Source of the DNA: Bacillota bacterium
GTDB lineage: Bacteria; Bacillota; UBA4882; UBA10575
Assembly: GCA_029782135.1 (NCBI GenBank)
Contig: JAKOVI010000075.1
Location: forward strand, 1 to 47,260
DNA length: 47,260 bases
Reading direction: 5' to 3'
Shown here: positions 1 to 8,725 of the stretch, piece after piece
Numbering within the stretch: the stretch's first letter is position 1
How the letters are laid out: every line of letters starts with the position of its first letter
Translations under genes and position numbers: made by a program
The notes under the pieces: model-generated
What the model was told of the DNA's origin: nothing
Database searches by the model: none
What the model saw: only the letters and a program-made list of their open reading frames with translations

Positions 1-18
1 CTGAATATCCGGTACTGA
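1..18 (+). CDS. 3' end of an upstream gene, possibly an outer-membrane beta-barrel (TonB-dependent receptor)
   Basis: The first six codons read L-N-I-R-Y-stop in the frame opening the window, and the TGA ends one base before the GTG of tonB. Alternating hydrophobic residues ending in an aromatic residue match the last strand of outer-membrane beta-barrels. A TonB-dependent receptor directly before tonB-exbB-exbD would be a natural arrangement. Only five residues are visible, so identity is an inference. Confidence 0.3.
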   Translation: MNIRY

Positions 19-19
19 G

Positions 20-1012
20 GTGAGTTCTTTGTTCGCCCGGGCTTTATTCATCTCCATCCTCCTCCACCTGCTCTTCTTTGGTTTGAGCGAAGCCGGGTTG
101 TTCTCCCTTTTTTCCCGCCCGCCGGTTCCTCCCCCGGAACCGTCCAGGCTGGTGATCAACCTGGTTAAACCCCTGAGCACCACAGCGACGGTCGGGGAGG
201 AGGGTCTGGTCCTCACCGCTCGACCAGCGGGAGCCAAGACGGTCCGTCAAGGCGTTCAAGATATAAAGCCCGGGCACGAACCAAATCCACCTGTCAATGA
301 ACGGTTAACAAAAGAAGAAGGAAAAGGGCCGGATTCCCCGGCCCGCTCTTCCCTCCCGTCCGCCAACGGGAAGAAAATTGTCACAGAAGATTATAAGGTT
401 CTCCCTTCGTTACCGGCGGAAACACCGCCGGTACTTGAACCGTCCTTAGCCGTCCCGCTGCCGGATGCTAACCCCGCCGGTAATTTCCCGGTGCCGGAGG
501 GAACTCCAGCCGTCGCGGAAGAAGAACCGGAAAGCAAGGAGCTCCCGGTTGATGAAGAAACCCGCCGGGGCAAAGGAGCGACGATTCCTGAAGATGAAGC
601 ATCCGGTGAACCCGGGGCGGCTCCGGCTCCATTCCTTCCTGCCGTATCAGAGACCGCGACGCAAGCAGGAGTGGACAATCAGGTTAGCGGCGGGGTTGGT
701 GACCGGCCGGGCCATCCTTCCGTTACCCCGGGGAACGTCCCGTCAACCGGTCCGGTCCAAGCCTACCATCAAGCCCCGGTCTATCCCCGCCAAGCCCGGC
801 GTCAGGGTTGGGAGGGTACGGTTTGCCTGGAAGCTTTGATTAACCGGGAAGGCAACGTGATCAATGTGGCGATTACCGCCTCTTCCGGATATGAACTCCT
901 CGATCAAGCAGCCCGGAAAGCGGTTGAAAAGTGGCGTTACACCTGGCCGGTTGATGAACCGCCTAACGAGTATCTCCTTTCGATCAAAATAACCTTTCAA
1001 CTGGAGGAATAA
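20..1012 (+). CDS. tonB: TonB-family energy transducer
   Basis: Periplasm-spanning protein that would couple the ExbB-ExbD proton channel to outer-membrane receptors. The 330-residue product has a short N-terminal cytoplasmic end, one hydrophobic anchor (about residues 6-30) and a long Pro/Glu-rich linker (about 35-240). Its C-terminal domain (about 245-330) has the typical YP.QAR..GW.G.V and A..A...W.Y features of TonB. The GTG start lies one base after the preceding stop with little Shine-Dalgarno sequence, which suggests translational coupling. exbB follows after 2 bases. The linker is Pro/Glu-rich rather than the Glu-Pro/Lys-Pro repeats of E. coli TonB. A TolA or generic TonB C-terminal protein is the alternative. 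Confidence 0.85.
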   Translation: MSSLFARALFISILLHLLFFGLSEAGLFSLFSRPPVPPPEPSRLVINLVKPLSTTATVGEEGLVLTARPAGAKTVRQGVQDIKPGHEPNPPVNERLTKEEGKGPDSPARSSLPSANGKKIVTEDYKVLPSLPAETPPVLEPSLAVPLPDANPAGNFPVPEGTPAVAEEEPESKELPVDEETRRGKGATIPEDEASGEPGAAPAPFLPAVSETATQAGVDNQVSGGVGDRPGHPSVTPGNVPSTGPVQAYHQAPVYPRQARRQGWEGTVCLEALINREGNVINVAITASSGYELLDQAARKAVEKWRYTWPVDEPPNEYLLSIKITFQLEE

Positions 1013-1014
1013 AG

Positions 1015-1458
1015 ATGTACCTGCTTGAACAGGGCGGCTTTTATATGTGGCCTTTACTGATCTGCTCCGTTGTAATGGTCGCCATTATTATTGAGCGCTT
1101 TTCTGTTTTTACCGCTTATCTGAAAAAACCCTTGTCCGCTTATGAAGCCCCGGAGTTGGTCGTGGAGGCCCTGCGCCGGCACCTCATAATGCTTAGCACC
1201 ATTATCACGATCGCTCCGATGCTCGGACTCTTAGGCACGATCTCCGGCTTAATGAAATGCTTTCAGTTGTTGGGCACCAAGACCACTCTTTATAATCCAC
1301 AGGAGATTAGCCTGGGGATCAGCGAAGCCCTGCTCACGACAGGGGTGGGTTTGGTGATCACCGTGATCGGCCAGATCTTTTATAGCTATTTCTCCGCCCG
1401 CCTGGAACGCTATGTCAGCCACTACAATCGCTGGCTGAAGGAGGGTGCCGATGAATAA
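1015..1458 (+). CDS. exbB: ExbB/TolQ/MotA-type proton channel subunit
   Basis: Inner-membrane subunit that forms the proton channel with ExbD and energises TonB. The 147-residue protein has a hydrophobic segment at about 10-32 ending in IIERF, the conserved stretch between TM1 and the cytoplasmic loop. The pair TM2/TM3 follows at about 58-80 and 100-125, with the family signature APMLGLLGTI and a TTGVGLVI segment. It is shorter than typical ExbB (about 200-240) because the cytoplasmic loop is reduced. The 3' end overlaps exbD, so the three genes form one operon. The neighbours make ExbB a better call than MotA. Confidence 0.88.
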   Translation: MYLLEQGGFYMWPLLICSVVMVAIIIERFSVFTAYLKKPLSAYEAPELVVEALRRHLIMLSTIITIAPMLGLLGTISGLMKCFQLLGTKTTLYNPQEISLGISEALLTTGVGLVITVIGQIFYSYFSARLERYVSHYNRWLKEGADE

Positions 1459-1867
1459 GCAGCCGCTTGCCATACCGCCCCTCCCGAAGCCGCGGGTGGA
1501 GATGATCAACCTGATCGATGTCATGATTACGCTGGTCGCTTTTTTCATGCTGACTACCGTCTTCGCCGGGCAGCAACAACATTTGGAGATTGATCTCCCG
1601 GCCGCCGACAGTAACGGGCACCACCCGGCCATGCCGGAAAACGAATTTCTCTTGCTCGAATTGGCGCACGACGGAAAGCTTTCTTTCCAGGGTTCCCTCC
1701 TCCCGTCCTCCGCCCTCCCAGCCGTCCTGCAGGAGCAGAATCCGGCCCGGCCGGTCCTCCTGCGGGCCGACCGCACTTGCTCTTATGAAATGGTCGTCCA
1801 GCTTATTGACCAGCTCAAGACGGCCGGTTTTTCCCAATTGGCACTGGAGGTAAAGACTAACCCTTGA
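1451..1867 (+). CDS. exbD: ExbD/TolR-type proton channel subunit
   Basis: Partner of ExbB in the TonB motor. The 138-residue protein has one transmembrane helix near the N-terminus containing NLIDVMITLVAFFML, in which the Asp is the family's conserved proton-carrying residue, followed by a periplasmic domain (about 45-138). The ATG at 1451 overlaps the exbB stop. A GTG at 1445 in the same frame would add two residues, but the ATG is the more normal start. The gene ends the left-hand operon and meets the phosphorylase gene convergently 12 bases later. Confidence 0.87.
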   Translation: MNKQPLAIPPLPKPRVEMINLIDVMITLVAFFMLTTVFAGQQQHLEIDLPAADSNGHHPAMPENEFLLLELAHDGKLSFQGSLLPSSALPAVLQEQNPARPVLLRADRTCSYEMVVQLIDQLKTAGFSQLALEVKTNP

Positions 1868-1879
1868 GTTTTCCAATTT

Positions 1880-3493
1880 TTAATAGAGGCGCTCATAATA
1901 TTCGTTCAGCATCCGTTCGGCGGAAAATTTTCGCTGCGCCATTTCGATGCTGGCGCGCATCATTCTTTCCCATTGCTCACGCCGCTCGTAATAAGTGGGG
2001 ATGATATCCTGCAATAAAGTGTGGTACAGCGACTCCAGATCCACCTGATCCTGCCCCGGTCCTTCGTACCCATCGCCGATCTGCCAGCCTGTCTCCCCCG
2101 GCTGATACCCTTCCGGCCACCAGCCGTCCAAGACGCTGAAGTTAAGAACCCCGTTCATCGCCGCTTTCATCCCCGAAGTCCCGCTCGCTTCCATCGGCCG
2201 GCGCGGGTTATTGAGCCACAGATCACAGCCTCTGGTCATCAGTTTCGCGATCTTCATATCATAATCTTGCAGGAAGACCACGCTCTCCGGATAACGCGCG
2301 GCAACCTTGTAGATCCGGGCGACGATCTTTTTCCCTTCCAGGTCATTGGGGTGGGCTTTCCCGGAGAAGATCAACTGGAGCTTCCCCGCGGTCAGGAACG
2401 GCTCAATCACTTCCAACTCCCGGAAGATCAGGTCGCCCCGTTTATACGGCGTCATGCGCCGGGCAAACCCGATCGTCAAGACCTCGTCCCTTAAACGCAC
2501 CCCGTTCCGCAGGTAGACTTCTTCCAGCAATCGCCGTTTCGCTGCCATGTGGACAGCCCAGAGACTTTCCCCCCGCTGGTAGGCAAGGAGAATCTCCGGA
2601 TCCTGCCAGGTCCCGCGGTGTACCCCGTTCGTAATCCCGATAATCTCCGGAATCCCTGATACCCCGCTCCACATCTTCGTCGCGGTCGCCGCATGTAATT
2701 GGGCGACGGCGTTTACCTTTTTCGCCAGCCGCATCCCGGCCACCGTCATACTGAAGGGCTCGCCCCCCAGTTTTAACATCTCACCGTAGGTCAGCCCGTT
2801 ATAAGCACCCATATACCGGAGGAGTTCATGCTCGTGAACCTCGTTCCCCTCTTTCACCGGGGTATGGGTCGTGAAGACAATCTGTTTCTTCGTTTCTGCC
2901 AAGGCCTCCTCAAAGGACATACCCTGCCCTTCGATCTTCTCCCGCAGTAACTCAAGGCCGGCCGGCACCGGATGACTGTCATTAAAATGATAGATATCCA
3001 CCTGGATCCCCAGCTTTCTAAGGGCGCGGACCCCACCGATCCCCAAAATCATCTCCTGGGCGATCCGCTCCTCGGAAAACCACCCATAGAGCTGCCCGGT
3101 GATCAGGCGGTCATCATTCTCCGGCAGGTTGGCATCAAGGAGATATAAAGGGGCGTTTTGAAAGGCCGTACACTTCCAGATCTTACAACGGACCTGCCGC
3201 CCCCTGATCCGCACCAGAACCGTCTCTTCGGTATCCTCCAGAAAGTCGTATTGATGTTCGTGATAACAATCATAGACCAGTCCATGACGGTCAATTAACT
3301 GCCGGGTATACCCCTGGCGCCAGAGGATCCCGACACCGACCATCGGGAAATTACAGTCCCGGGCGGCTTTCAAGATATCGCCGGCGAGAATCCCCAAACC
3401 CCCGGAATAGATCTTAAAATCCTCATGGAGCCCGAATTCCATGCAAAAATAGGCGACGCGAGGCCGTTTGACTTCTTCATAGCCGTTTTTCAC
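1880..3493 (-). CDS. glgP: alpha-glucan phosphorylase, short form
   Basis: Releases glucose-1-phosphate from the non-reducing ends of glycogen or maltodextrin using pyridoxal phosphate. The 537-residue product carries the N-terminal FCMEFGL and YSGGLGILAGD motifs and, near residue 435, EASGTSGMKAAMNG, the phosphorylase signature containing the PLP-binding Lys. It belongs to the compact alpha-glucan phosphorylase type rather than the 800-residue GlgP/MalP type. The start is GTG at 3493 behind an AGGGG ribosome-binding site, overlapping the upstream stop as GTGA. An in-frame extension to 3577 would run back into the neighbour and is rejected. It is translationally coupled to the GH13 gene, which points to joint alpha-glucan breakdown. 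Confidence 0.9.
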   Translation of the reverse strand: MKNGYEEVKRPRVAYFCMEFGLHEDFKIYSGGLGILAGDILKAARDCNFPMVGVGILWRQGYTRQLIDRHGLVYDCYHEHQYDFLEDTEETVLVRIRGRQVRCKIWKCTAFQNAPLYLLDANLPENDDRLITGQLYGWFSEERIAQEMILGIGGVRALRKLGIQVDIYHFNDSHPVPAGLELLREKIEGQGMSFEEALAETKKQIVFTTHTPVKEGNEVHEHELLRYMGAYNGLTYGEMLKLGGEPFSMTVAGMRLAKKVNAVAQLHAATATKMWSGVSGIPEIIGITNGVHRGTWQDPEILLAYQRGESLWAVHMAAKRRLLEEVYLRNGVRLRDEVLTIGFARRMTPYKRGDLIFRELEVIEPFLTAGKLQLIFSGKAHPNDLEGKKIVARIYKVAARYPESVVFLQDYDMKIAKLMTRGCDLWLNNPRRPMEASGTSGMKAAMNGVLNFSVLDGWWPEGYQPGETGWQIGDGYEGPGQDQVDLESLYHTLLQDIIPTYYERREQWERMMRASIEMAQRKFSAERMLNEYYERLY

Positions 3494-5583
3494 CTGTTTT
3501 CCCCTCCAGTAAACTTGTTGGCAAACCCAATCAGCACTTCGCCCGGCTGCAGGAGGCGTTTCTCTTTTAAAGTCCACTGCTCTTCAGTCAAGCCTCCGGC
3601 CGTATGCACCAGTGTCACGGTGGAAAAGCGCCGGCGGAGCTCCCCCGGCAACAGTTCCGCCCCGGTCACTTTGGCCCGGTTCCGGAAGTCACGGTTGGCG
3701 ATAAAGAGTAACAATTCCCCTGGCTCCGGCTTGAAATAAGCGAAATGAACCAGTTGCTTTCTGGTCAGCCGCAGACTGGCCTGCACTAAATACTCTTCCT
3801 CCAGGAGATGAAGGAAACGCCGGCGCAAAGCGGCGGCCTTGCGCAGCAGCGTGAGCATGAAATCCCGCTCGGGGTTCAACCAATGCAACCGGTAGAAGTC
3901 AAAGAAGGCCAGTTTCCCGTACATCGGATCATCTTTCGCCAGCACATACCGGCCGGCCGCTGTATTGTCCAACCCCAAATTCATCGGTTGCTTCTCCATG
4001 AGTTCCATGCCGTTATTGAGCAGCGGCACCACCTTGGGGAGAAAATAGTTTAAGAGGACCAAAAGCTCCAATTGGTGTTTCTCCGGATAATACCAGGCCG
4101 CCCGCGGTGTGTCCGGGAGCTCAAGGGCGCCGGTTAAGGGGAGTTTGGCTGATTGTAACAGTGCAAAGAGTTTACGGCTGAACCCCTTTTTCCCAACCTC
4201 CTTATACTTAAGCCACAGGTCGCCGGTGATAAAGTCGTAACCGCATTCCTTAGCCGGCGCTGAATTTTCCACATTGAACTCTTCCGACCAGAGGATAAAA
4301 TCAGCCCGGCCGGCCCGGGCTTTTTCAATAATCGCCCGGTTCAAGGCTGCCGGCAAGGCATGTCCCATGTCGATGCGGGCGCCGTCAATCCCGAATTTCT
4401 CCCGGTAATAGGGGATGATCTTTGTAATATACTCCCATAACTCCCGATTGGGGACTTCGCCCGGATAGCGGTTCAGACGGGCAATATCCTGTAAAAAATA
4501 AGGAGGTTGTTCCGGGGTAATGTATTTCCGCGCCTTCGGATGATGGTCAAAATAATACCGGAGGTAAGTCACATCTTCCCACGGCGGCTGCGGGTCGCCG
4601 ATCACATCGGAAAACCCCGGCACCGTGGTCACCCCAAACTCTTCTTCAATCAGGGTGAGGGGATTTTTCATCCTTTGACCGTATTCTTCCTGGAAAGCCT
4701 TCCACCGCTTGGGGTCCGCCTCTGACGGGGCAGGACGGAACTGCGCCAGGTAACTTTGGATCGCACTCGATTTATATAAAACCTCGACCTCTTGCCGGTC
4801 GTGCCCGGCCGCCTGCTTCACTTTCTTCACGAACGGGGGAGTAAAACCGGCATTCGCGGCAAGGTCAATCCAGTAGAACCATTCCGGGTGCCCGCTGATC
4901 AAATCATTATCGCGGGAGGCGGTCCGGAAGACAAAATCGAGCATCACCTGACAACCCATCAAGTGGCAGGCTTCCACAAAAGCGCCAAACTCCGTCGCCA
5001 GTAAGGGCGGGGTCATCTCGCCCAGTAACGGATCATGAAGGAGCGGATCCAACTGGTAAAAATTCTTAATCGCGTACGGGCTCCCCACCTCTCCCTTCTT
5101 GTATTTTTCACCGGTGGCAAAGATCGGCAATAAGTAAATAATGTCAACGCCCAAACTCTTTAGGAAAGGAAGCAGCGCAATCGCTTTTAAAAAAGTCCCG
5201 GGCATGATCGGTTCGCCCGGATAGTGGTCCCAGGCGGTCAAGGTCCGTAACAAGGTGCTATAAATAATCTTCCCGCAGAGCTTGTCGCCGGCGCTTGCGG
5301 GTTTTCCCCTTGCCTTCCGGCACCGTTCATCTTTTTCCGTGGCCGGACGGGCGTTTCCGCCTTGGCCGGTTTCGCTTGGAACGTTTTGACCCTGGGCGCA
5401 GATCGCCTCTAAAGCCGCCAGGAAGTAGCGGACGGGATGAACACCAATCTCGCCCGGCCGTGTTGGCGCGGTCGTATAATCCGTATAGCCAAAACTATTC
5501 CAGACCGCCGGGAGGAAATATGGCCTTTCGGCACTCCCCTCTTTCTGCTGCAACAGCTTGATCAGGGTTTTAAGGTTTGTCAT
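3490..5583 (-). CDS. GH13 alpha-amylase-family protein
   Basis: A 697-residue alpha-glucan-active (beta/alpha)8-barrel protein. Recognisable pieces are a barrel start with IIYLLPIFATGE, a region-I-like VMLDFVF, the nucleophile region DGARIDM (about residue 405), the acid/base region ILWSEEFN (about 435), and a shortened region IV around ELPDTPRA. Region I lacks the usual DxxxNH, so substrate specificity cannot be read. No signal peptide is seen, so it is probably cytoplasmic. A hydrophilic insert at about residues 68-105 (Gln/Gly/Lys rich) interrupts the N-terminal part. The glgP start overlaps its stop. Hydrolase, transferase and isomerase roles all remain possible. Confidence 0.8.
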   Translation of the reverse strand: MTNLKTLIKLLQQKEGSAERPYFLPAVWNSFGYTDYTTAPTRPGEIGVHPVRYFLAALEAICAQGQNVPSETGQGGNARPATEKDERCRKARGKPASAGDKLCGKIIYSTLLRTLTAWDHYPGEPIMPGTFLKAIALLPFLKSLGVDIIYLLPIFATGEKYKKGEVGSPYAIKNFYQLDPLLHDPLLGEMTPPLLATEFGAFVEACHLMGCQVMLDFVFRTASRDNDLISGHPEWFYWIDLAANAGFTPPFVKKVKQAAGHDRQEVEVLYKSSAIQSYLAQFRPAPSEADPKRWKAFQEEYGQRMKNPLTLIEEEFGVTTVPGFSDVIGDPQPPWEDVTYLRYYFDHHPKARKYITPEQPPYFLQDIARLNRYPGEVPNRELWEYITKIIPYYREKFGIDGARIDMGHALPAALNRAIIEKARAGRADFILWSEEFNVENSAPAKECGYDFITGDLWLKYKEVGKKGFSRKLFALLQSAKLPLTGALELPDTPRAAWYYPEKHQLELLVLLNYFLPKVVPLLNNGMELMEKQPMNLGLDNTAAGRYVLAKDDPMYGKLAFFDFYRLHWLNPERDFMLTLLRKAAALRRRFLHLLEEEYLVQASLRLTRKQLVHFAYFKPEPGELLLFIANRDFRNRAKVTGAELLPGELRRRFSTVTLVHTAGGLTEEQWTLKEKRLLQPGEVLIGFANKFTGGENR

Positions 5584-5995
5584 CTCCGGCTGCTGCTACT
5601 CCCCTCTTTGTAACTGCTCCTGCCAGCCAGGTGAACAAGGCCAAATTCCTTCCTCTTCTGTCGCCTGTTGGCTTTGGGAAAAACCATTACCTTAAGGATC
5701 TTTTCCTGATCTAGTCTAACCTTTATCCTCCCTCTTTACTAATTACGTTAACCGTCCGCACCAATCGTCCACCACTTTCAACCTGGATTTGCCCTGTTTG
5801 CCGCAGGCTTAAACCACGCCTTTCCCTGCCTGTCGCTCTTTTTGCCCCTCCCTTGACAAAATTTCTTTCCCGTAACGACTGCCCTTTTATCCCATGTCCC
5901 CGTTATTTATATCGCCTGTACAGGGCTCTTTCTCTTTATCCTCCGCCCGGCCGCACTGGTTGTTAGCGTCTTTACAAGATTCCCTTACCGGTCAT
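5584..5995. other. 412-bp gene-free stretch
   Basis: It separates the PiT transporter from the GH13 gene and must contain the promoter of the GH13-phosphorylase operon. I see pyrimidine-rich + strand sequence and an isolated TTGACA at about 5853 on the + strand without a good -10 box 17 bases later. I found no convincing promoter pair, long hairpin, RNA gene or supported ORF. Confidence 0.5.
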
Positions 5996-7012
5996 TTAAA
6001 ACAGATTTTGCAGGAGAAAAACTGTCGTAAACCCGATTAAGCCACAGACCGGGAAAGTTAGAAGCCAGGCCAGCACCAACTCTCTTACCACTCCCCAGTT
6101 CACCGCCTTCAGCCCTTTAACCGCCCCCGCCCCCATCAGTGCGGTATTGATCGTATGGGTCGTACTGAGCGGGATCCCGAGATGGGAAGCGAAAAGAATG
6201 GAAGCGGCCGCGGCGGTTTGCGCGGCAAACCCCTGGTCCGGCTCAATCTTCACCATTTGCGTCCCCACCTTCTCGATGATCCGCCAACCGCCGGTCGAAG
6301 TCCCGACACCCATCACCACCGAACAAAGGATAATCACCCACGGGTGCACCGTAAAAGACGGAATAACACCGGTTAAAAGCAGCGCCAAGGTAAAAAGGCC
6401 AATAAACTTTTGGCCGTCATTACTCCCGTGGCTGATCGCCATTCCCCCGGCCGCGATCACTTGCAGGGTATTAAAAACGCGGCGGCTGGCCTGCGGGGTG
6501 AGATCGCCAAAGAGCACCCGGAGCACCCAGGCGGTGGCCCACCCGCCGGCCGCCCCGAAGCATGACGAGATCACCAAACCAAGGAAGACCTTTTTCCAGC
6601 CGGTGAGGAGCAAAACACCGGGCCCGGCGGTCGCCAGCCCCGCACCGGCCAAGCCGGCGATCAAGGCATGGCCTTCACTGGTCGGAACCCCCGCCCGCGC
6701 GGCCGCCGTCGACCAAATGACGACCGCAACCATCGACGCGCTCAGGGTGACCAGATTAACGGCTTCCGGGCGGACAATCTCCGTCCCGATCGTTTTTGCC
6801 ACTGCCCGGCCGTAAAAAGCGCCAACCATATTCCCCAGTACCGCCAGGGCAACTGCTGCTTTCGGTTTAAGGGCCTTCGTTGCCACCACCGTGGTGATCG
6901 CATTCGGTGCATCGGTCCACCCGTTGACAAATTCCGCCGCCAGGATCAAACCCAAGATGATCAAGAGACCGCGATCGATGTTTTTCCCCTCCATCCTGTA
7001 CCGGTTGCTCAC
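5996..7012 (-). CDS. pit: PiT-family inorganic phosphate (or sulfate) permease
   Basis: Membrane symporter of the PiT/PHO4 family, 338 residues with about ten hydrophobic segments. The two inverted family signatures are visible: GWTDAPNAITT near residue 32 and ISHGSNDGQKFIG near residue 195, whose Asp/Asn residues coordinate the ions. The start is GTG at 7012 without a clear ribosome-binding site; an ATG seven codons in is an alternative. Only about 45 bases separate it from the terminator that overlaps the scfB stop, so expression may depend on read-through or on a weak local promoter. No PhoU-like Pit accessory gene is adjacent. Phosphate is the usual substrate, but some relatives carry sulfate. 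Confidence 0.88.
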   Translation of the reverse strand: MSNRYRMEGKNIDRGLLIILGLILAAEFVNGWTDAPNAITTVVATKALKPKAAVALAVLGNMVGAFYGRAVAKTIGTEIVRPEAVNLVTLSASMVAVVIWSTAAARAGVPTSEGHALIAGLAGAGLATAGPGVLLLTGWKKVFLGLVISSCFGAAGGWATAWVLRVLFGDLTPQASRRVFNTLQVIAAGGMAISHGSNDGQKFIGLFTLALLLTGVIPSFTVHPWVIILCSVVMGVGTSTGGWRIIEKVGTQMVKIEPDQGFAAQTAAAASILFASHLGIPLSTTHTINTALMGAGAVKGLKAVNWGVVRELVLAWLLTFPVCGLIGFTTVFLLQNLF

Positions 7013-7057
7013 CTAAATATATTAAAGGCGGACGGGGAAAATCACTATAAAAGAAAA

Positions 7058-7081
7058 ACACCCCGTAAGTTTACGGGGTGT
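7058..7081 (-). terminator. intrinsic terminator overlapping the scfB stop codon
   Basis: An 11-bp perfect stem (ACACCCCGTAA / TTACGGGGTGT) with a 2-base gap is followed on the minus strand by TTTTTCTTTT. The scfB TAA (7071-7073) lies inside the 3' arm on the + strand. Confidence 0.85.
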
Positions 7082-8429
7082 CATCCTGCCCGGCAATTTG
7101 GGCGGCGTTCAAGGCTAGTGCGCATTCCAGCCGTTTTTGGAGTAAACGGCAGGCTAAGCGATCGGGTTTTAAGATATCGCCATTGGCGAAGTACGCATGG
7201 GCGTGGCAACCGCCGCTGCAGTAGTACCGCGCCCAACACGTCCGGCATCCTTCCTTTTCGTAGAAGCGCGCCCGGCCGAAGGTCTCCCGAATCTCCGGCG
7301 CGGTGATCCCGGTAAAAACATTGCCCACGAGAAACTGTTTCTCCCCAACAAACTGGTGGCAGGGGTATAATTCGCCCTGGGGCGTCACCGCCAGGTAATC
7401 AAAACCGGCCCCGCAACCCAACAGGCGCTTCGGCAAGCAGGGCCCTTTCTCCAAGTCGACGACAAAGTGGAAGAAACGGAAAGGATCCCCCGCCTGCTGC
7501 CGTTCCCAATAAAACGCGGCCAACCGCTCGTATTCTTCATCAATCCGGGGCAGATCTTCCTCACGGAGGGCATAAGGGAACTCCGGGGCGCAAACTACCG
7601 GTTCGACAGAGATCGAGCGCATCCCAAGTTCGTAAAGGTGCTTGACATCTTCACTAAAGTCCAGGTTGTACCGGGTAAAGGTCCCGCGCACGTAGTAGTT
7701 TAACTCCGGAAAGTCGCGGATCACCTCTTTGATCCGTGGAACAATCCGTTGATAGGTACCCTTCCCCCGCATCCGGTCATTGACGGCTTCCCGACCGTCC
7801 AAACTCAAGACCAGACCCATCCGGTGTACGCGCAAGAATTCCAGGAGTTTACGGTTTAACCCAAGGGTATTGGTGGTCAGGGTAAAATGCATCTTTTTGC
7901 CGGCCGCGGCCGCTTTCTCCTCCCCGTATGCCACCAGCTCCAACATTAAACCGGTATTGAGGAGCGGTTCCCCACCGAAGAAATCCACTTCCAAGTGGTC
8001 TTTCGCCCCGGAGCTGGCAATCAGAAAGTCAAGCGCCGCCCGTCCAACCGCCGGCGCCATGATCCCCCGGTCGCCGCCGAAGGCACCGCCGCCGGCAAAA
8101 CAGTAGACACAGCGTAACTGGCAATCATGGCTCAAATGGAGACAGAGCGCTTTGAGCTCCGGTTTTAAGTTAAAGACCGGCGCTTCCAGGAAGGGGTCCC
8201 GTTCCGGCAGGTAACCCGCTTCTTTTAAAGCAGCCAGTTCCTCCTCTACTTCCGCTCTGACCGCCGGAGAACAACGGCGCGCCAACAATTCCCGGTACGT
8301 AGCAGCCTCCGCCGGTTCCTCCTCCGCCCGGAGCCGCCAAAAAGTCGGCTCGTCGATCTGAAAGAGCGAATTGGAAGGGGTGTCAAAGAGATAATACTGA
8401 TCGAAGAAAGCGAAAACATGCCAGTTCAT
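7071..8429 (-). CDS. scfB: SCIFF peptide maturase, radical SAM/SPASM protein
   Basis: Installs the Cys-Thr thioether in the SCIFF precursor by radical SAM chemistry. The 452-residue product has an N-terminal peptide-recognition (RRE-like) part (about 1-90), then the radical SAM motif CQLRCVYC with Cys at about 103, 107 and 110. The C-terminal SPASM region has clustered cysteines (CGAGFDYLAV, PCHQF, CRTCWARYYCSGGCHAH and a final ACR) for auxiliary Fe-S clusters. I chose the ATG at 8429 because GGTGA precedes it at good spacing; the ATG at 8444 lies in the U-tract of the upstream terminator and has no ribosome-binding site. The neighbouring peptide gene settles the identity. Confidence 0.93.
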   Translation of the reverse strand: MNWHVFAFFDQYYLFDTPSNSLFQIDEPTFWRLRAEEEPAEAATYRELLARRCSPAVRAEVEEELAALKEAGYLPERDPFLEAPVFNLKPELKALCLHLSHDCQLRCVYCFAGGGAFGGDRGIMAPAVGRAALDFLIASSGAKDHLEVDFFGGEPLLNTGLMLELVAYGEEKAAAAGKKMHFTLTTNTLGLNRKLLEFLRVHRMGLVLSLDGREAVNDRMRGKGTYQRIVPRIKEVIRDFPELNYYVRGTFTRYNLDFSEDVKHLYELGMRSISVEPVVCAPEFPYALREEDLPRIDEEYERLAAFYWERQQAGDPFRFFHFVVDLEKGPCLPKRLLGCGAGFDYLAVTPQGELYPCHQFVGEKQFLVGNVFTGITAPEIRETFGRARFYEKEGCRTCWARYYCSGGCHAHAYFANGDILKPDRLACRLLQKRLECALALNAAQIAGQDDTP

Positions 8430-8445
8430 TTTTTCACCATCCATA

Positions 8446-8473
8446 TAAAAAGAAAATGCCCGGTCATCCGGGC
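8446..8473 (-). terminator. intercistronic terminator between SCIFF and its maturase
   Basis: On the minus strand the sequence GCCCGG-ATGA-CCGGGC is followed by ATTTTCTTTTT. It sits between the peptide gene and scfB, so maturase expression should come from partial read-through, giving far more peptide than enzyme. Confidence 0.8.
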
Positions 8474-8486
8474 TTCTCTGTCATGT

Positions 8487-8624
8487 TTATTTCTCGCAAA
8501 CCTGGTTTCCTACGGTGCAAGAAGTTTTACAAGCCGATTGACAAGAGTTGGCGCAACGCCCGCAACCACCGGTTTGGACAGTCGCTTGCAATTTCTTTAA
8601 AACCACCGGTTTGATATGTTTCAA
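8487..8624 (-). CDS. scfA: SCIFF ribosomal peptide precursor
   Basis: Six-Cys-in-forty-five peptide, a near-universal Clostridia RiPP precursor modified by the adjacent radical SAM enzyme. The start is TTG at 8624 behind GGGGGAG, giving exactly 45 residues beginning MKHIKPV. Cysteines fall at 21, 24, 28, 32, 36 and 43, and the family core SCQSACKTSCTVGNQ is intact. An upstream in-frame ATG (8684) would give 65 residues but has no ribosome-binding site and does not fit the family length. It has its own strong promoter and a terminator directly downstream. Confidence 0.95.
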   Translation of the reverse strand: MKHIKPVVLKKLQATVQTGGCGRCANSCQSACKTSCTVGNQVCEK

Positions 8625-8725
8625 AACTCTCCCCCCATTTCCTCTGGATTGTCCGGATAATTTATGTTGAAAGATTTGGGACAAAACACCGCTTATCCCC
8701 GGCTAACCAGGGATTGCGCCTTTTT

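Noticed and set aside
1249-1776. 175-codon minus-strand frame
   Set aside because: It is antisense to exbB and exbD and Arg/Ser-rich, as expected from a shadow of GC-rich coding DNA.
3493-3577. Longer N-terminus for the glucan phosphorylase
   Set aside because: The added residues overlap the end of the GH13 gene and lack a ribosome-binding site, while GTG at 3493 has a good one and the family N-terminus starts there.
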